DNA of 64,000 nt from an uncultured Eubacterium sp. GTDB lineage: Bacteria > Bacillota > Clostridia > Peptostreptococcales > Anaerovoracaceae. Every line of letters begins with the position of its first letter. The stretch's first letter is position 1. The position numbers were made by a program, and so were the translations under genes. Below, in pieces: positions 38,641-47,242 of this stretch. The stretch covers positions 1 to 64,000 of the forward strand of contig CAMNSS010000004.1 of the NCBI GenBank assembly GCA_946555345.1, given 5' to 3'. The notes beneath the pieces were generated by a model. It did not search any database, was not told the origin of the DNA, and saw only the letters and a list, made by a program, of their open reading frames with translations.

Positions 38641-39603
38641 ATGGTAAAAATAACGATAAGCGATAACGAAGCAGGACAGCGGCTCGACCGGTTTTTACGG
38701 AAGTACCTCCGGCGGTCTTCGCTGGGTGCGGTATACAAGATCATCCGCAAGGACCTTAAAGTAAATGGAAAGCGGGCAAAGGAAGACTTCATGCTGGCTG
38801 CGGGCGATGAGCTGACGCTCTATATCGAGGAGGAAAGATTGCGGCAGCTTACGGCAAAACCAAAGAAGCGTACGGCTTTCCGCCAGTTTAAAATCGCTTA
38901 CGAGGATGATGATATCTTGATTGCCGATAAACCGCAGGGGCTTTTGACCCATGGCGATTCCCATGAGAAAAAAAACACGCTGGCCAACCAGGTCTGCGGT
39001 TATTTGCAGGAGCAGGGGGAATATCTTCCATCGCGGGAAAAAACCTTCGTCCCGGCGCCGGTCAACAGGCTGGACCGCAATACGACCGGGCTTGTGATTT
39101 TCGGCAAGAATGCGGCGGCGCTGCGTACCTTTACGAAGTTCATCCGGGAGCGGAACAAGATTGAAAAGTATTACCAGACGATCGTATGCGGCTGCCTGAA
39201 AGAGCCGCTTTTTCTCGATGAGCGGCTGGAAAAGGATACGGATCAAAATATGGCGCAAATCGCAGAAGATGGAAAGGGCAAGGAAGCCGTGACCTGGGTG
39301 AGGCCTTTGCAGGCAGGCAAACGGTTTTCTTTTGTGGAAGTACGCATCCTGACGGGGCGGACGCACCAGATCCGCGTGCATCTTGCGAATGCCGGGTTTC
39401 CGCTGGCGGGCGATATCAAGTATGGCAACAGGCGGGAAAACGCTTGGCTGAAAAAATACGGAATCACGACACAGCTCCTGCATGCCTGCAAGCTGCGCTT
39501 TGCACAAATGCCTGGGGAATTTGCCAGCCTTTCGGGGCGGGAAATAGAAGCTCCGTTGCCAGAGGAATTTGTAAGGGCGAAAGAATTGTTAATGACGAAA
39601 TAG
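38641..39603 (+). CDS. RluA-family pseudouridine synthase
   Basis: This enzyme isomerises uridines, most likely in 23S rRNA. The 320 residues have an N-terminal S4 RNA-binding domain (about 10-70) and the catalytic domain with PVNRLDRNTTGL, where Asp is the expected nucleophile, and TGRTHQIRVHL. The arrangement fits RluC/RluD-type proteins. The ATG follows the -10 box within 8 bases and has no ribosome site, so translation is probably leaderless. Signal-peptidase genes follow 12 bp downstream. Confidence 0.92.
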   Translation: MVKITISDNEAGQRLDRFLRKYLRRSSLGAVYKIIRKDLKVNGKRAKEDFMLAAGDELTLYIEEERLRQLTAKPKKRTAFRQFKIAYEDDDILIADKPQGLLTHGDSHEKKNTLANQVCGYLQEQGEYLPSREKTFVPAPVNRLDRNTTGLVIFGKNAAALRTFTKFIRERNKIEKYYQTIVCGCLKEPLFLDERLEKDTDQNMAQIAEDGKGKEAVTWVRPLQAGKRFSFVEVRILTGRTHQIRVHLANAGFPLAGDIKYGNRRENAWLKKYGITTQLLHACKLRFAQMPGEFASLSGREIEAPLPEEFVRAKELLMTK

Positions 39604-39615
39604 TGAAAGGATGAA

Positions 39616-40161
39616 ATGATGCAATCCGGCAGGGAAAGCCAGTATAAGAAATGGAAGAAACGAAATGCGCCGTATTTGATTGCGGTAGCGCTTGCGTTTG
39701 TGATGGTGATGCTGATTGCGCCAGAGGTCAATGAGGGCGACGCCATGTCGCCGACGATAGAAAGCGGACAGGTCCTGGTGGTCAGCAAGACTTCTTACTC
39801 CCCGAAGCGGGAAAGCCCCGAGCGGAATAAAGTGGTGATTTTGAAAAAGACATTTGCACGCGACGTTTCGGATGATAATATCATTGCCCGCGTGGCAGGG
39901 CTTCCAGGCGACAAGGTGCGGATTAAAAATGGCAAGGTCTTAATCAATGGCGAGGAATACGTTACGCCATCGGGCATCAAGGGTGCAGGCCAGGATATGA
40001 AGCTGACGCTGAAAGCGCATGAAGTTTTCCTGCTGTGCGACAATCGGGAAGAACTCATGGACAGCAGGAATGAGCTGATGGGTCCTGTTGACATGAGGGA
40101 AATCAAGGGGAACGTGCTGATCTGCGTGTGGCCGTTTTCGCGATTTGGAGGCATTGATTAA
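39616..40161 (+). CDS. Signal peptidase I homologue lacking the catalytic dyad (1)
   Basis: The 181-residue protein has one N-terminal membrane helix (about 20-36) and the S26-type fold: GDAMSPT, IIARVAGLPGD and CDNREELMDSR. In active enzymes the first box is GxSMxPT and the third begins with a catalytic Lys (KRVxGxxGD). Here Ser is Ala and Lys is Ala, so it should be inactive. The active homologue starts 1 base after its stop. A role as non-catalytic partner of the active enzyme is inferred. Confidence 0.85.
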   Translation: MMQSGRESQYKKWKKRNAPYLIAVALAFVMVMLIAPEVNEGDAMSPTIESGQVLVVSKTSYSPKRESPERNKVVILKKTFARDVSDDNIIARVAGLPGDKVRIKNGKVLINGEEYVTPSGIKGAGQDMKLTLKAHEVFLLCDNREELMDSRNELMGPVDMREIKGNVLICVWPFSRFGGID

Positions 40162-40677
40162 ATGAAGGAATTTATAAAGGATGTCGTCATAGCGCTCGTC
40201 ATCATACTGGCGGTTACGCTGGTGATCAAGCCGACGATCGTGAAGGAAAGTTCCATGGAGCCGACGCTTTATGAGAACAATTACCTGTTTGTCAATAAGC
40301 TTGCGTATATCAACAAGGATCACCCGGAATACGGGGATATCGTGGTTTTTAAATCCAATATCGATAACGATGAAGGCAGCGGCAAGAAGATGCTCATCAA
40401 ACGCGTGATCGGCGTGGAAGGCGATGTCCTTACGATATCGGATGGCATCGTTTACAGAAACGGCGTTGCGCTGGAAGAGCCGTATACGCTGGAGGGCTTT
40501 ACTTCGGGGGAGATTACCGATTATGCAGTCCCTGCGGATGAAGTCTTCGTAATGGGGGATAATAGGAGCATCAGCCTTGATAGCAGGGATGGGGAGGTCG
40601 GCACTGTCCGGGAGGACGATGTCCTGGGGAAAGCGTTTATCAGGCTTTATCCGTTCAATGCATTCGGGCTTCTGTAA
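40162..40677 (+). CDS. Signal peptidase I, catalytically intact
   Basis: This type I signal peptidase, which removes signal peptides outside the membrane, has 171 residues. It has an N-terminal membrane helix (about 8-25), the catalytic Ser in ESSMEPT, the catalytic Lys in LIKRVIGVEGD and the conserved MGDNRSISLDSRD. Of the three tandem homologues it is the only one with a complete Ser/Lys dyad. It follows the first homologue with no gap. Confidence 0.93.
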   Translation: MKEFIKDVVIALVIILAVTLVIKPTIVKESSMEPTLYENNYLFVNKLAYINKDHPEYGDIVVFKSNIDNDEGSGKKMLIKRVIGVEGDVLTISDGIVYRNGVALEEPYTLEGFTSGEITDYAVPADEVFVMGDNRSISLDSRDGEVGTVREDDVLGKAFIRLYPFNAFGLL

Positions 40678-40854
40678 TTTGGCTTGTTGCCATCTTTGGG
40701 CTTTTGCAACTTGGGCTTTTGCGGTTTGAAGTTTTGTAGCGCGTCCCTCCGTCGTGCAATCCCCTATTGTGCGGCTTCCTCGTAGCGCCGCAGCGTTTTA
40801 TCGTGCGGCTTTCCTGTAGCTTATGCATTACATAACAAAACAGAAAACGGGGGA

Positions 40855-41358
40855 ATGCATATGTATAAAAGGTTTGCGCTGTATGTGGCGGCGGCGTTTT
40901 TTGGAGTAGCTTGCGCTGTAGCGGTTTCGGCTGTTTTTACGGTTACGGCGGTTTCGGGCAGCGGGATGGAGCCTGCTATAGCAGATGGGAGCAAGGTACT
41001 TGTCAATAAGCTGGCTTATCATGGAAAGGATGCCGCTGTGCCGGAGGTTGGCAGCGTGGTGGCGTTTCACAGCGAAGTTTACGGCGAGGAGGGAGAGGGC
41101 AGTATCCTGGTCAGGCGGGTTGCGGCAAGGGAAGGAGACGTGATTGCGATCAAGGACAATATCTTTTACCGCAATGGAGAGCCTTACGAGGAATATATGG
41201 CGGAGGCTGTCCATATGGAATCGATGGATGCGGTAAAGCTGGGCAGGCATGAGATTTTCGTCCTCAGCGATAACAGGAAATCGTCCATGGACAGCAGGAA
41301 TGAGGCCATCGGCGTTCTCGATGTCCGCGATTGCATCGGCAAGGTCTGCTTCCGGTAG
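40855..41358 (+). CDS. Signal peptidase I homologue lacking the catalytic dyad (2)
   Basis: This third S26-type protein has 167 residues and one N-terminal membrane helix. The first box reads GSGMEPA (Ser replaced by Gly) and the Lys box reads LVRRVAAREGD (Lys replaced by Arg). The last box, LSDNRKSSMDSRNE, is well kept, so the fold is under selection although catalysis looks lost. It lies 177 bp after the active gene and 36 bp before smpB. An ATG 2 codons downstream (40861) fits the GGGGG ribosome site better. Confidence 0.83.
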   Translation: MHMYKRFALYVAAAFFGVACAVAVSAVFTVTAVSGSGMEPAIADGSKVLVNKLAYHGKDAAVPEVGSVVAFHSEVYGEEGEGSILVRRVAAREGDVIAIKDNIFYRNGEPYEEYMAEAVHMESMDAVKLGRHEIFVLSDNRKSSMDSRNEAIGVLDVRDCIGKVCFR

Positions 41359-41394
41359 AGCCGGCTGCTTTCACGATAGAAAGGAAACGTATGC

Positions 41395-41838
41395 ATGAAG
41401 GTTGTAGCGAACAATAAAAAAGCCCGGCATGATTATTTCATAGAGGAGTCCTATGAAGCGGGAATCGTTTTGACGGGAACGGAAATAAAATCAGTCAGGC
41501 AAGGAAGGGTCAGCATCAAGGAAAGCTATGCCAGGATCGAGCGGGAGGAGATCATCGTTCACGGGATGAATATCAGCCCGTACGAGCAGGGTAACCGGTT
41601 TAACACCGACCCCCTGCGGCCAAAGAAGCTGCTGCTTCATAAGAGGGAAATCCGTAAATTAATTGGCTATACGACATTAAAAGGCTTGACATTGGTTCCT
41701 CTTAGGATGTACATTAATGACAGGGGGAAAGCCAAGGTAGAGCTGGCTGTCGCCAAAGGCAAGAAGGAGTATGATAAACGGCATGATATCGCCAAACGGG
41801 ATGCAGACAGGAGAATGCAGCAGGCGATGCGGAGATAG
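41395..41838 (+). CDS. smpB: SsrA-binding protein SmpB
   Basis: SmpB binds tmRNA and brings it to stalled ribosomes in trans-translation. The 147 residues contain [31 protein letters not shown] and the basic C-terminal tail [18 protein letters not shown] that enters the mRNA channel. GAAAGGA precedes the ATG. Its RNA partner ssrA lies 0.8 kb downstream on the same strand. Confidence 0.97.
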   Translation: MKVVANNKKARHDYFIEESYEAGIVLTGTEIKSVRQGRVSIKESYARIEREEIIVHGMNISPYEQGNRFNTDPLRPKKLLLHKREIRKLIGYTTLKGLTLVPLRMYINDRGKAKVELAVAKGKKEYDKRHDIAKRDADRRMQQAMRR

Positions 41839-41844
41839 GAGGCC

Positions 41845-42138
41845 ATGATGCAGAATTTTTTGAATAAAGTAGGAAAGACGGCTACGGATGTCGCCGGCAA
41901 GGCGGGAAACAAGGCGAGCGAGCTGATCGAGGTCGGCAAGCTGAAGAGCAAAATCAGCGCCAGGAAGCAGGACGCTGCATCCGCCAAGAAAGAAATCGGG
42001 GAGTATTGCTACGGATTGTTCGAACAGGGCGGAATCGATGACAGCGTGATTCTTGATCTCTGTGAAAAAATCAAGTCCTGCAATGATGATATCGCTGATT
42101 TGGAGCAGCAGGTGCAGGATGCAAAGGATTCGCATTGA
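41845..42138 (+). CDS. Small helical protein of unknown function
   Basis: This 97-residue, largely helical protein starts 6 bases after smpB, so it is probably on the same transcript. The N-terminal half is rich in Lys/Ala (KTATDVAGKAGNKASELIEV) and the C-terminal half reads as a coiled coil with two cysteines. Similar short proteins often precede a zinc ribbon, but none is present here. Its function is unknown. Confidence 0.65.
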   Translation: MMQNFLNKVGKTATDVAGKAGNKASELIEVGKLKSKISARKQDAASAKKEIGEYCYGLFEQGGIDDSVILDLCEKIKSCNDDIADLEQQVQDAKDSH

Positions 42139-42646
42139 AGCAAAGGAAAGGGCTGATGGCTGCGATTGTTGCTGGCGGGGCTGTGTGCTGACGGATGCAA
42201 AAACAGCAAGACCAGTAAATGCGCTGGTGCGTAGCAGGCGGCGTATGGCTGTGCTGGCAGGCGGGGATAGAGCGGATAATCGGGTATTCGTGGAAGTTGT
42301 TTTGCATGGAGCAAGAAGCCTGGGGAAATATTGGAGCAATGGCGTGTGCTAGCGGGTGCATGAATGCGATTCATTGTTAGCTGGGCATGAGGCGTGCCAG
42401 CGAAGCGAACTGCCTGCATTGCGAGGGCTGGTTTGTGGCAGATGCAGGTTCGGCAAGTTGTTTGAAGCAGCTCTTTTGCATGAAATGAGCTGCCGTCAAA
42501 TGGCGTTGGTTGCACCGGTCTGGGCGCAGGGCCGCTTGCGGGTTGCATGGGTGCAGGACAGTCGTTCGCTGCGTGTAAGTTACAGCGAGGAAATGAATTG
42601 TTTGCATAAAAGCTGCTTTGCGGCGGCTGATGATAAAATTGAATAT
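42139..42646. other. Intergenic stretch between the smpB operon and ssrA
   Basis: No gene is supported in these 508 bases. The only long frame (42356-42745) has no ribosome site and runs into the tmRNA gene. The ssrA promoter should lie at its right end; I see no strong consensus. Confidence 0.45.
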
Positions 42647-43021
42647 GGGGATGTTCTGGTTTCGACGGGGGTGTGGAAGCTGGATCAGCGAGCCGCAGTT
42701 TGTCCGGTCTGCGTTATCAAAGGACACGTTAAATATAAACGCTAAAAAGAACAATAATTTCGCACCGATGGCTATGGCTGCGTAGTCAGTCATAAGCTGT
42801 GCGTGTCAGCTCCGGTTTACCTGTAGGCCGGATGCCTGGCAACGATTATACAGGAAAACCTTATGCGAAATCCCGGCAGCATGAGGGAACAACGGGATAG
42901 CCGAGGATAAAGCCTGCTTTTGGGCGTTATCCGAGGCGAAACATTAAAACAAAAGCTGCGCTCGGAGAAAATCCGGTGAAAATGCTTTCGGACATGGGTT
43001 CGATTCCCATCATCTCCACCA
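42647..43021 (+). ncRNA. ssrA: Transfer-messenger RNA (tmRNA)
   Basis: The 5' end GGGGATG followed by TTCTGGTTTCGACGGG is the classic tmRNA start. The 3' end GGTTCGATTCCCATCATCTCCACCA supplies the T-arm, the acceptor strand and an encoded CCA. The tag frame starts at the GCT at 42741 and ends at the TAG at 42783-42785, giving AKKNNNFAPMAMAA. The length is 375 bases. The tmRNA rescues stalled ribosomes with SmpB and tags the broken product for proteolysis. Its 3' end is the prophage attachment site, and the gene remains intact. Confidence 0.96.
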
Positions 43022-44535
43022 TCGTATCCACAATTCGGGCGGTTTTTGCTGCCCGGGTTGTTTTTATTTATGATCATGTGTATTTCAATCCTGTCCTCAA
43101 AGATGATGACTTTTTCAACGTAAGTCTGGACAATATGCTTTAGGTCTTCGGGGGATTTCCCTGACAGGTCGCTGTCCTTCATTATGTAATTATAAATTTC
43201 ATCGATGGTGAGGGATTTCCTGTCATTTAAGTTTTCGAGGTATTCGATTTTGCCCTTGATATACTTTATCCTTTCGTCAAGCTCATCGCCAAGATTCCCC
43301 ATCCACTCTTTATAACCGCCTTTTTTAATGGATTCGATTATGTTGCCCATTTCCTTTTCTTTGGATTTCAGTTCGGCTTTTAGGGCGGCAAGCTCCGGGG
43401 CGGATTCATTTTTCCGGTTTGCCTGCACATCAAATATCCGCCGTGAAAGCCCCATGACATTTTCATGGGTAAAAAATTCGTTGGACAGATGTCCGACCAC
43501 CAGGTCTTCAATGTATTTTTTGTTGATGCCTTTTGCCTTGCAGGTTTTTTCGCGGTGTCTGCGGTTGCAGTCATACGTGACATATTCGGTTTTGTTCCTC
43601 CCTGCTCTCCGGGCATTGCCGGACATGGGGCTTCCGCAGCTGCCGCAGAATATTATGCCGGATAACAGGTACGTACGCCTTGCCTTGTTCCTTGCATTCA
43701 TGCTTTTATCTTTCATGAGCCCGTTTACCTCGTTCCATAAATCATCGGAAATTATGCGCGGGATTCCGTCTGGGATGCGGATAATCTCTTCATCGTCCTT
43801 GTTTAAGTGGCTGTTGCGCTTTCCCGCAATTTTGGGGGAGGAGCGGTTGTACACGTAAACGCCCTTATACTTCTCATTCATGAAAAGGTCGTGGAAACTG
43901 TGCTTTGAAAATTTGCCGCCCCTTTTGCTGCGCGCGCCGATGCCGTTGAGGCATTCTGCAATTTCCCGGTAGCTTCTGCCTGACGCCTTCATTTCGAATG
44001 CTTTTATTACCCATTGCTTTTCGACTGGGTTTATGTGGTAATGCCCCTCGCTGTCCACGTCATAGCCGAGGGGAGGGACGCCGCCATTATGCCTGCATTG
44101 GTAAGCTGTTTCCTTTTTCCCCTTCTGCACTTCCCTTGCTAGGTTGCGGGAATAGTATTCAGACATGCCCTCAAGGACAGATTCAAGGATGATGCTTTCC
44201 GGGCTGCCATCGATGTTTTCCAGGACAGAAACAAGGCGGATGCCGCGTTCCTTGAGTTTCCGTTTATAAAAGGCGCTGTCGTACCGGTCCCGCGAAAACC
44301 GATCAAGTTTATGGACAATGACCATGTCGCAGGGATCCGTTTTTATGTCGCTGAACATTTGCTGGAATGAAGGCCGGTCATCCGTTGTGGCGGATTTTGC
44401 TTCATCACGGTATATCTTGTCCAGCGTGATGTTCTGGCGGGCGCAGTAGTCACGGATTGCCCTGACCTGGGCATCTATGGATTCCTCCCTCTGGTGGTCG
44501 CTGCTGAAACGGCAGTAAGCCCAAGCGATTGTCAT
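42817..44535 (-). CDS. int: Large serine recombinase (phage integrase)
   Basis: The N-terminal resolvase domain has the catalytic Ser in YCRFSSDHQ and the VHKLDRFSRDRYD motif. A recombinase domain, a zinc ribbon (CGSCG...C...C near residue 300) and a coiled coil follow, as in site-specific phage integrases. The start is ATG at 44535, after AAGGAGG. The frame does not stop before the attachment site: the last 67 or so codons (to 42817) lie inside ssrA antisense and read GNRTHVRKHF onward. The phage-derived part is about 505 residues. The C-terminal tail therefore depends on the integration state. Confidence 0.93.
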   Translation of the reverse strand: MTIAWAYCRFSSDHQREESIDAQVRAIRDYCARQNITLDKIYRDEAKSATTDDRPSFQQMFSDIKTDPCDMVIVHKLDRFSRDRYDSAFYKRKLKERGIRLVSVLENIDGSPESIILESVLEGMSEYYSRNLAREVQKGKKETAYQCRHNGGVPPLGYDVDSEGHYHINPVEKQWVIKAFEMKASGRSYREIAECLNGIGARSKRGGKFSKHSFHDLFMNEKYKGVYVYNRSSPKIAGKRNSHLNKDDEEIIRIPDGIPRIISDDLWNEVNGLMKDKSMNARNKARRTYLLSGIIFCGSCGSPMSGNARRAGRNKTEYVTYDCNRRHREKTCKAKGINKKYIEDLVVGHLSNEFFTHENVMGLSRRIFDVQANRKNESAPELAALKAELKSKEKEMGNIIESIKKGGYKEWMGNLGDELDERIKYIKGKIEYLENLNDRKSLTIDEIYNYIMKDSDLSGKSPEDLKHIVQTYVEKVIIFEDRIEIHMIINKNNPGSKNRPNCGYDGGDDGNRTHVRKHFHRIFSERSFCFNVSPRITPKSRLYPRLSRCSLMLPGFRIRFSCIIVARHPAYR

Positions 44536-44588
44536 GTTCACCATCCCTCCTTAATTTTAAGCATAAAAATACCCTGATTTGACATTTC

Positions 44589-44642
44589 AGGGCTGGGATG
44601 GTACAATCTGATTGTCTAGGTCGGGTTGTACCATACAGCCCT
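44589..44642. repeat. Interrupted inverted repeat upstream of the recombinase gene
   Basis: The left arm (44589-44606) and right arm (44626-44642) share AGGGCTG and ATGGTACAA with a one-base bulge between, around a 19-bp centre. It lies 54 bp before the recombinase start codon and may be an operator or an excision-related site. Confidence 0.6.
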
Positions 44643-44650
44643 GTGCATTG

Positions 44651-44680
44651 CCCCTTGCTTATGCAGGGGGTTTTGTTTTT
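44651..44680 (+). terminator. Plus-strand terminator inside the prophage left arm
   Basis: CCCCTTGC (44651-44658) pairs with GCAGGGGG (44663-44670) around TTAT and is followed by TTTTGTTTTT. It would stop plus-strand transcription that runs from ssrA through the recombinase gene in antisense. Confidence 0.65.
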
Positions 44681-44698
44681 ATATGAAATTCTTCAATT

Positions 44699-46105
44699 TT
44701 ACATCGAAAGTGATTGTCGATATTGTTCCGCAAGCATTGTTTTATTAAAAGAAGCAGCCGGCTCATTATCCAAAACAATATTTTCTATTTGTTCCAATGG
44801 CAATTTGAAAAACTCTTTTCTTAAATTTACCTTATTTAATCTATACTCACTTAATTCTTCATGAAGTTTGTTCTCTAAAGAAACAGCATCTTCTGAAAAA
44901 ATCATGGCATGAACATCGAAACTAAATGGCACAGAAGCATCACCAAGTTCTCGCACTCTGTCCATTGGTTCAAGACGACGCGTCATGCCTACCTTGAAAA
45001 CATTATCCCCAAATGAGCCAAGGTTGCTAATGACATATACATTGCCCGCTTTTCCGTTCTGTCTATTTATAATATCCTCTTTGCGTTCTTCTACCGTTTT
45101 TAATTTTTCTTGAAGTTCTTTAATTTTTGATTCGAGTAATGATATTTTGTCGGAGTCTTCTGTTTCTGCTATTTGATATTTGACATTTTCTATTTCGGTT
45201 AAATATTTGCTTTCTTCTTTTTCTACGTGCTTTTTTTGGCGTTCTAATTCTTTTCTTTCTTCTGCTTCCTGGCGCATTTGCTCGCGAATAGCTGCTTGTT
45301 CTTCCCGTTCCCGTTCTTTTTTTACATAATATTCATGTTCTATTTTTACAGCATTCGTGAAAAGATGCTCTATTTCGCCGATGAAACGCTTTATTGTAGG
45401 AGCGATAGATTGATTTCCTTCAGAAGCTATATTTGCGAATTTTAAACATATTTCATTTACTTGTGCAATGGCTTTGTCAAGTCTGTCATATTTCATATTG
45501 ACTAAAATATTTTGTAATTCGGCTTGCAGGGCTAAAACCATTAATTGATAAATTGTCTTATTAGCTTTTGTTGTATATCGAGATTCATATTTGGTAAGTA
45601 CTTCTTTTATGGTTTTTTCATTTTCTCGGTATTCTTTTCTTAAATCCTGGTACGTTAAAGATTTAAGTTCTACAGTTACGGATGGGGCTAGTATTTCAGC
45701 TTGCTGTAAAGTGGATTCTATGTATTTATCATCATAATCGTATGCATTAAGCATAGCTTTACATAGCTCTTTAGCACGTTTCAGCTTCTTTTTGTTGGAG
45801 TCGAGATTCTTTTCGTTTTTTGCCAGCTCATCAGATGCGGCAGATAAAGCTTCTTGTTTTTCTTCAATTTGGTTAGTCAGATTATTTAATTTAGCCTCAT
45901 GTGCTTTGATTTCTCGTGCGGTTAAATTGAGCTGATCTGTAGCATTTTGTTTCATCCTATTAATTTTAGTAACAGCATCTTCATATTCATAAATTCCATA
46001 TTTTTCATTTTTTGCTTGTTCATCTGATAATTGTTTTCTCAAAGCGTCAACGTCGCTTTGTAATTGCGAAATTTGCAATAAATATTTTTTGCTGAATAGT
46101 TTCAT
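44699..46105 (-). CDS. DUF4041 / GIY-YIG-like (Mug113, T5orf172) phage protein
   Basis: The 468 residues contain an N-terminal coiled coil (about 10-130), a DUF4041-like middle part, a second charged coiled coil (about 280-350) and a C-terminal domain with NVYVISN, FKVGMTRR and SLENKLHEEL. The last domain matches the Mug113/T5orf172 branch of GIY-YIG nuclease folds. Such proteins are common in the immunity arm of Firmicute phages and may cut DNA or RNA; their role is not settled. The gene is AT-rich compared with the late genes. Confidence 0.75.
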   Translation of the reverse strand: MKLFSKKYLLQISQLQSDVDALRKQLSDEQAKNEKYGIYEYEDAVTKINRMKQNATDQLNLTAREIKAHEAKLNNLTNQIEEKQEALSAASDELAKNEKNLDSNKKKLKRAKELCKAMLNAYDYDDKYIESTLQQAEILAPSVTVELKSLTYQDLRKEYRENEKTIKEVLTKYESRYTTKANKTIYQLMVLALQAELQNILVNMKYDRLDKAIAQVNEICLKFANIASEGNQSIAPTIKRFIGEIEHLFTNAVKIEHEYYVKKEREREEQAAIREQMRQEAEERKELERQKKHVEKEESKYLTEIENVKYQIAETEDSDKISLLESKIKELQEKLKTVEERKEDIINRQNGKAGNVYVISNLGSFGDNVFKVGMTRRLEPMDRVRELGDASVPFSFDVHAMIFSEDAVSLENKLHEELSEYRLNKVNLRKEFFKLPLEQIENIVLDNEPAASFNKTMLAEQYRQSLSM

Positions 46106-46179
46106 AACCTCTTCTCCTTATATTAATAAAAATAATGATGTGATTAAATGATATCGCTCTGGAATACAACCGCTCTTAT

Positions 46180-46770
46180 TTATTTTTTGTCCTTTGTGGA
46201 CATTGGCGATTGCTTTCCTTTCAAGTATGTATCAGCCATTTCTCTCGCCTTTATAACCTTTGCAGGGGGAAGGGTTGCGCTTATTCGGTCAATAAATTCA
46301 TCAATATTTTCAACTCGATTCTTTACTGAACTTGCTAATTTATCACCTATATCATCATTAACGAATGGGACTCTCCCTCTGTATGTATATAGCTCTTCAA
46401 GACAACCTACATATCTATCATAATGTTTAAAAAATTTAGCTGGATTAGTTGTTGTTTGCAAAATTTCTGCACTTTTATTAGCTTTGTTCAATAACTTTTG
46501 TACCTTGGTTATATCCGAATCAGCAAGTGTGGTGTTGCTGCATTTATTGGATTTTGCTGGTTTTGTGGCATAATTAATCACATCGGCTGTTCCGAACGTA
46601 GCCTTATTATATACTTTGTTATATGCAGCTTTTTTTGGGTTAGTTACCCACCCCACTCCTTTCTGACCATATCCTGGGACAATGGCTTTCTTTGCCTTTC
46701 TTTTGATTTTTCCAGTAGTCCTTGCCGAAATAGATTTTTTGATGCTTGGTGTTCTAAATCCAACTTTCAT
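46180..46770 (-). CDS. Phage hypothetical protein
   Basis: The 196 residues start at the ATG at 46770, 5 bases after AAGGAGGG. The basic N-terminus (KKSISARTTGKIKRKAKKAIVPGYGQ) and a motif GWVTNPKKAAYNKVYNKATFG stand out. I have seen this motif beside ImmA and repressor genes in Firmicute prophages but know no function for it. It is co-directional with ImmA, 17 bp downstream of it. Confidence 0.65.
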   Translation of the reverse strand: MKVGFRTPSIKKSISARTTGKIKRKAKKAIVPGYGQKGVGWVTNPKKAAYNKVYNKATFGTADVINYATKPAKSNKCSNTTLADSDITKVQKLLNKANKSAEILQTTTNPAKFFKHYDRYVGCLEELYTYRGRVPFVNDDIGDKLASSVKNRVENIDEFIDRISATLPPAKVIKAREMADTYLKGKQSPMSTKDKK

Positions 46771-46786
46771 TAGCACCCTCCTTGCT

Positions 46787-47179
46787 TTATATATCTAAAA
46801 TACCATAATAAATAAGTGCTTCTTTCAAAAATTCTTCATCCACATCCAGGTATTCAGCCATTTCCCAGATTTGGGTGTACCCATCCGATGCGGCAAAATA
46901 GATGTTTTCTATAGGAACTAATTTTTCGTATGCCCATTGCCTTGCGAGGCGTTCTTGCCTTCGGTTAATAACATCGTCCTGATTGAGGACGTCACCAGAA
47001 TTCATGTAATAATGGCCAAGTTCCTCTGCCAGCACACATCCTTTTTTTGCATTGGTTTCAATGCTGCTCCTTATCGCGATCCGATTTCCCTTTATCCTGC
47101 CATCATGCGCCTGCAAGGGCTTTTCCTTGACGACGAGGCCGTTTTCGTATGCCTCATCCAAAAGGGCTTCGTATTTCAT
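46787..47179 (-). CDS. ImmA/IrrE-type metallopeptidase
   Basis: This 130-residue zinc-peptidase-like protein is of the group that cleaves phage repressors after DNA damage (as ImmA does for ImmR). The expected HEXXH appears as AEELGHYYMNSGD, with Glu replacing the first His, so catalysis may be altered. The ribosome site is GGAGGTGA. It follows the repressor gene on the same strand with a 63-bp gap, the usual immA/immR pairing. Confidence 0.82.
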   Translation of the reverse strand: MKYEALLDEAYENGLVVKEKPLQAHDGRIKGNRIAIRSSIETNAKKGCVLAEELGHYYMNSGDVLNQDDVINRRQERLARQWAYEKLVPIENIYFAASDGYTQIWEMAEYLDVDEEFLKEALIYYGILDI

Positions 47180-47242
47180 GGTGCATCACCTCCGCATACA
47201 GCATAAAACATCAGGCGTACATAAATCTGCCCAGTGGGAATG

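Noticed and set aside
42356..42745. 129-codon frame running into ssrA
   Set aside because: No ribosome site, and it overlaps the conserved 5' part of the tmRNA, including the tag region.
42817..43021. C-terminal 67 residues of the recombinase as a protein domain
   Set aside because: They are antisense tmRNA; stretches such as GNRTHV are well-known artefacts of reading RNA genes.
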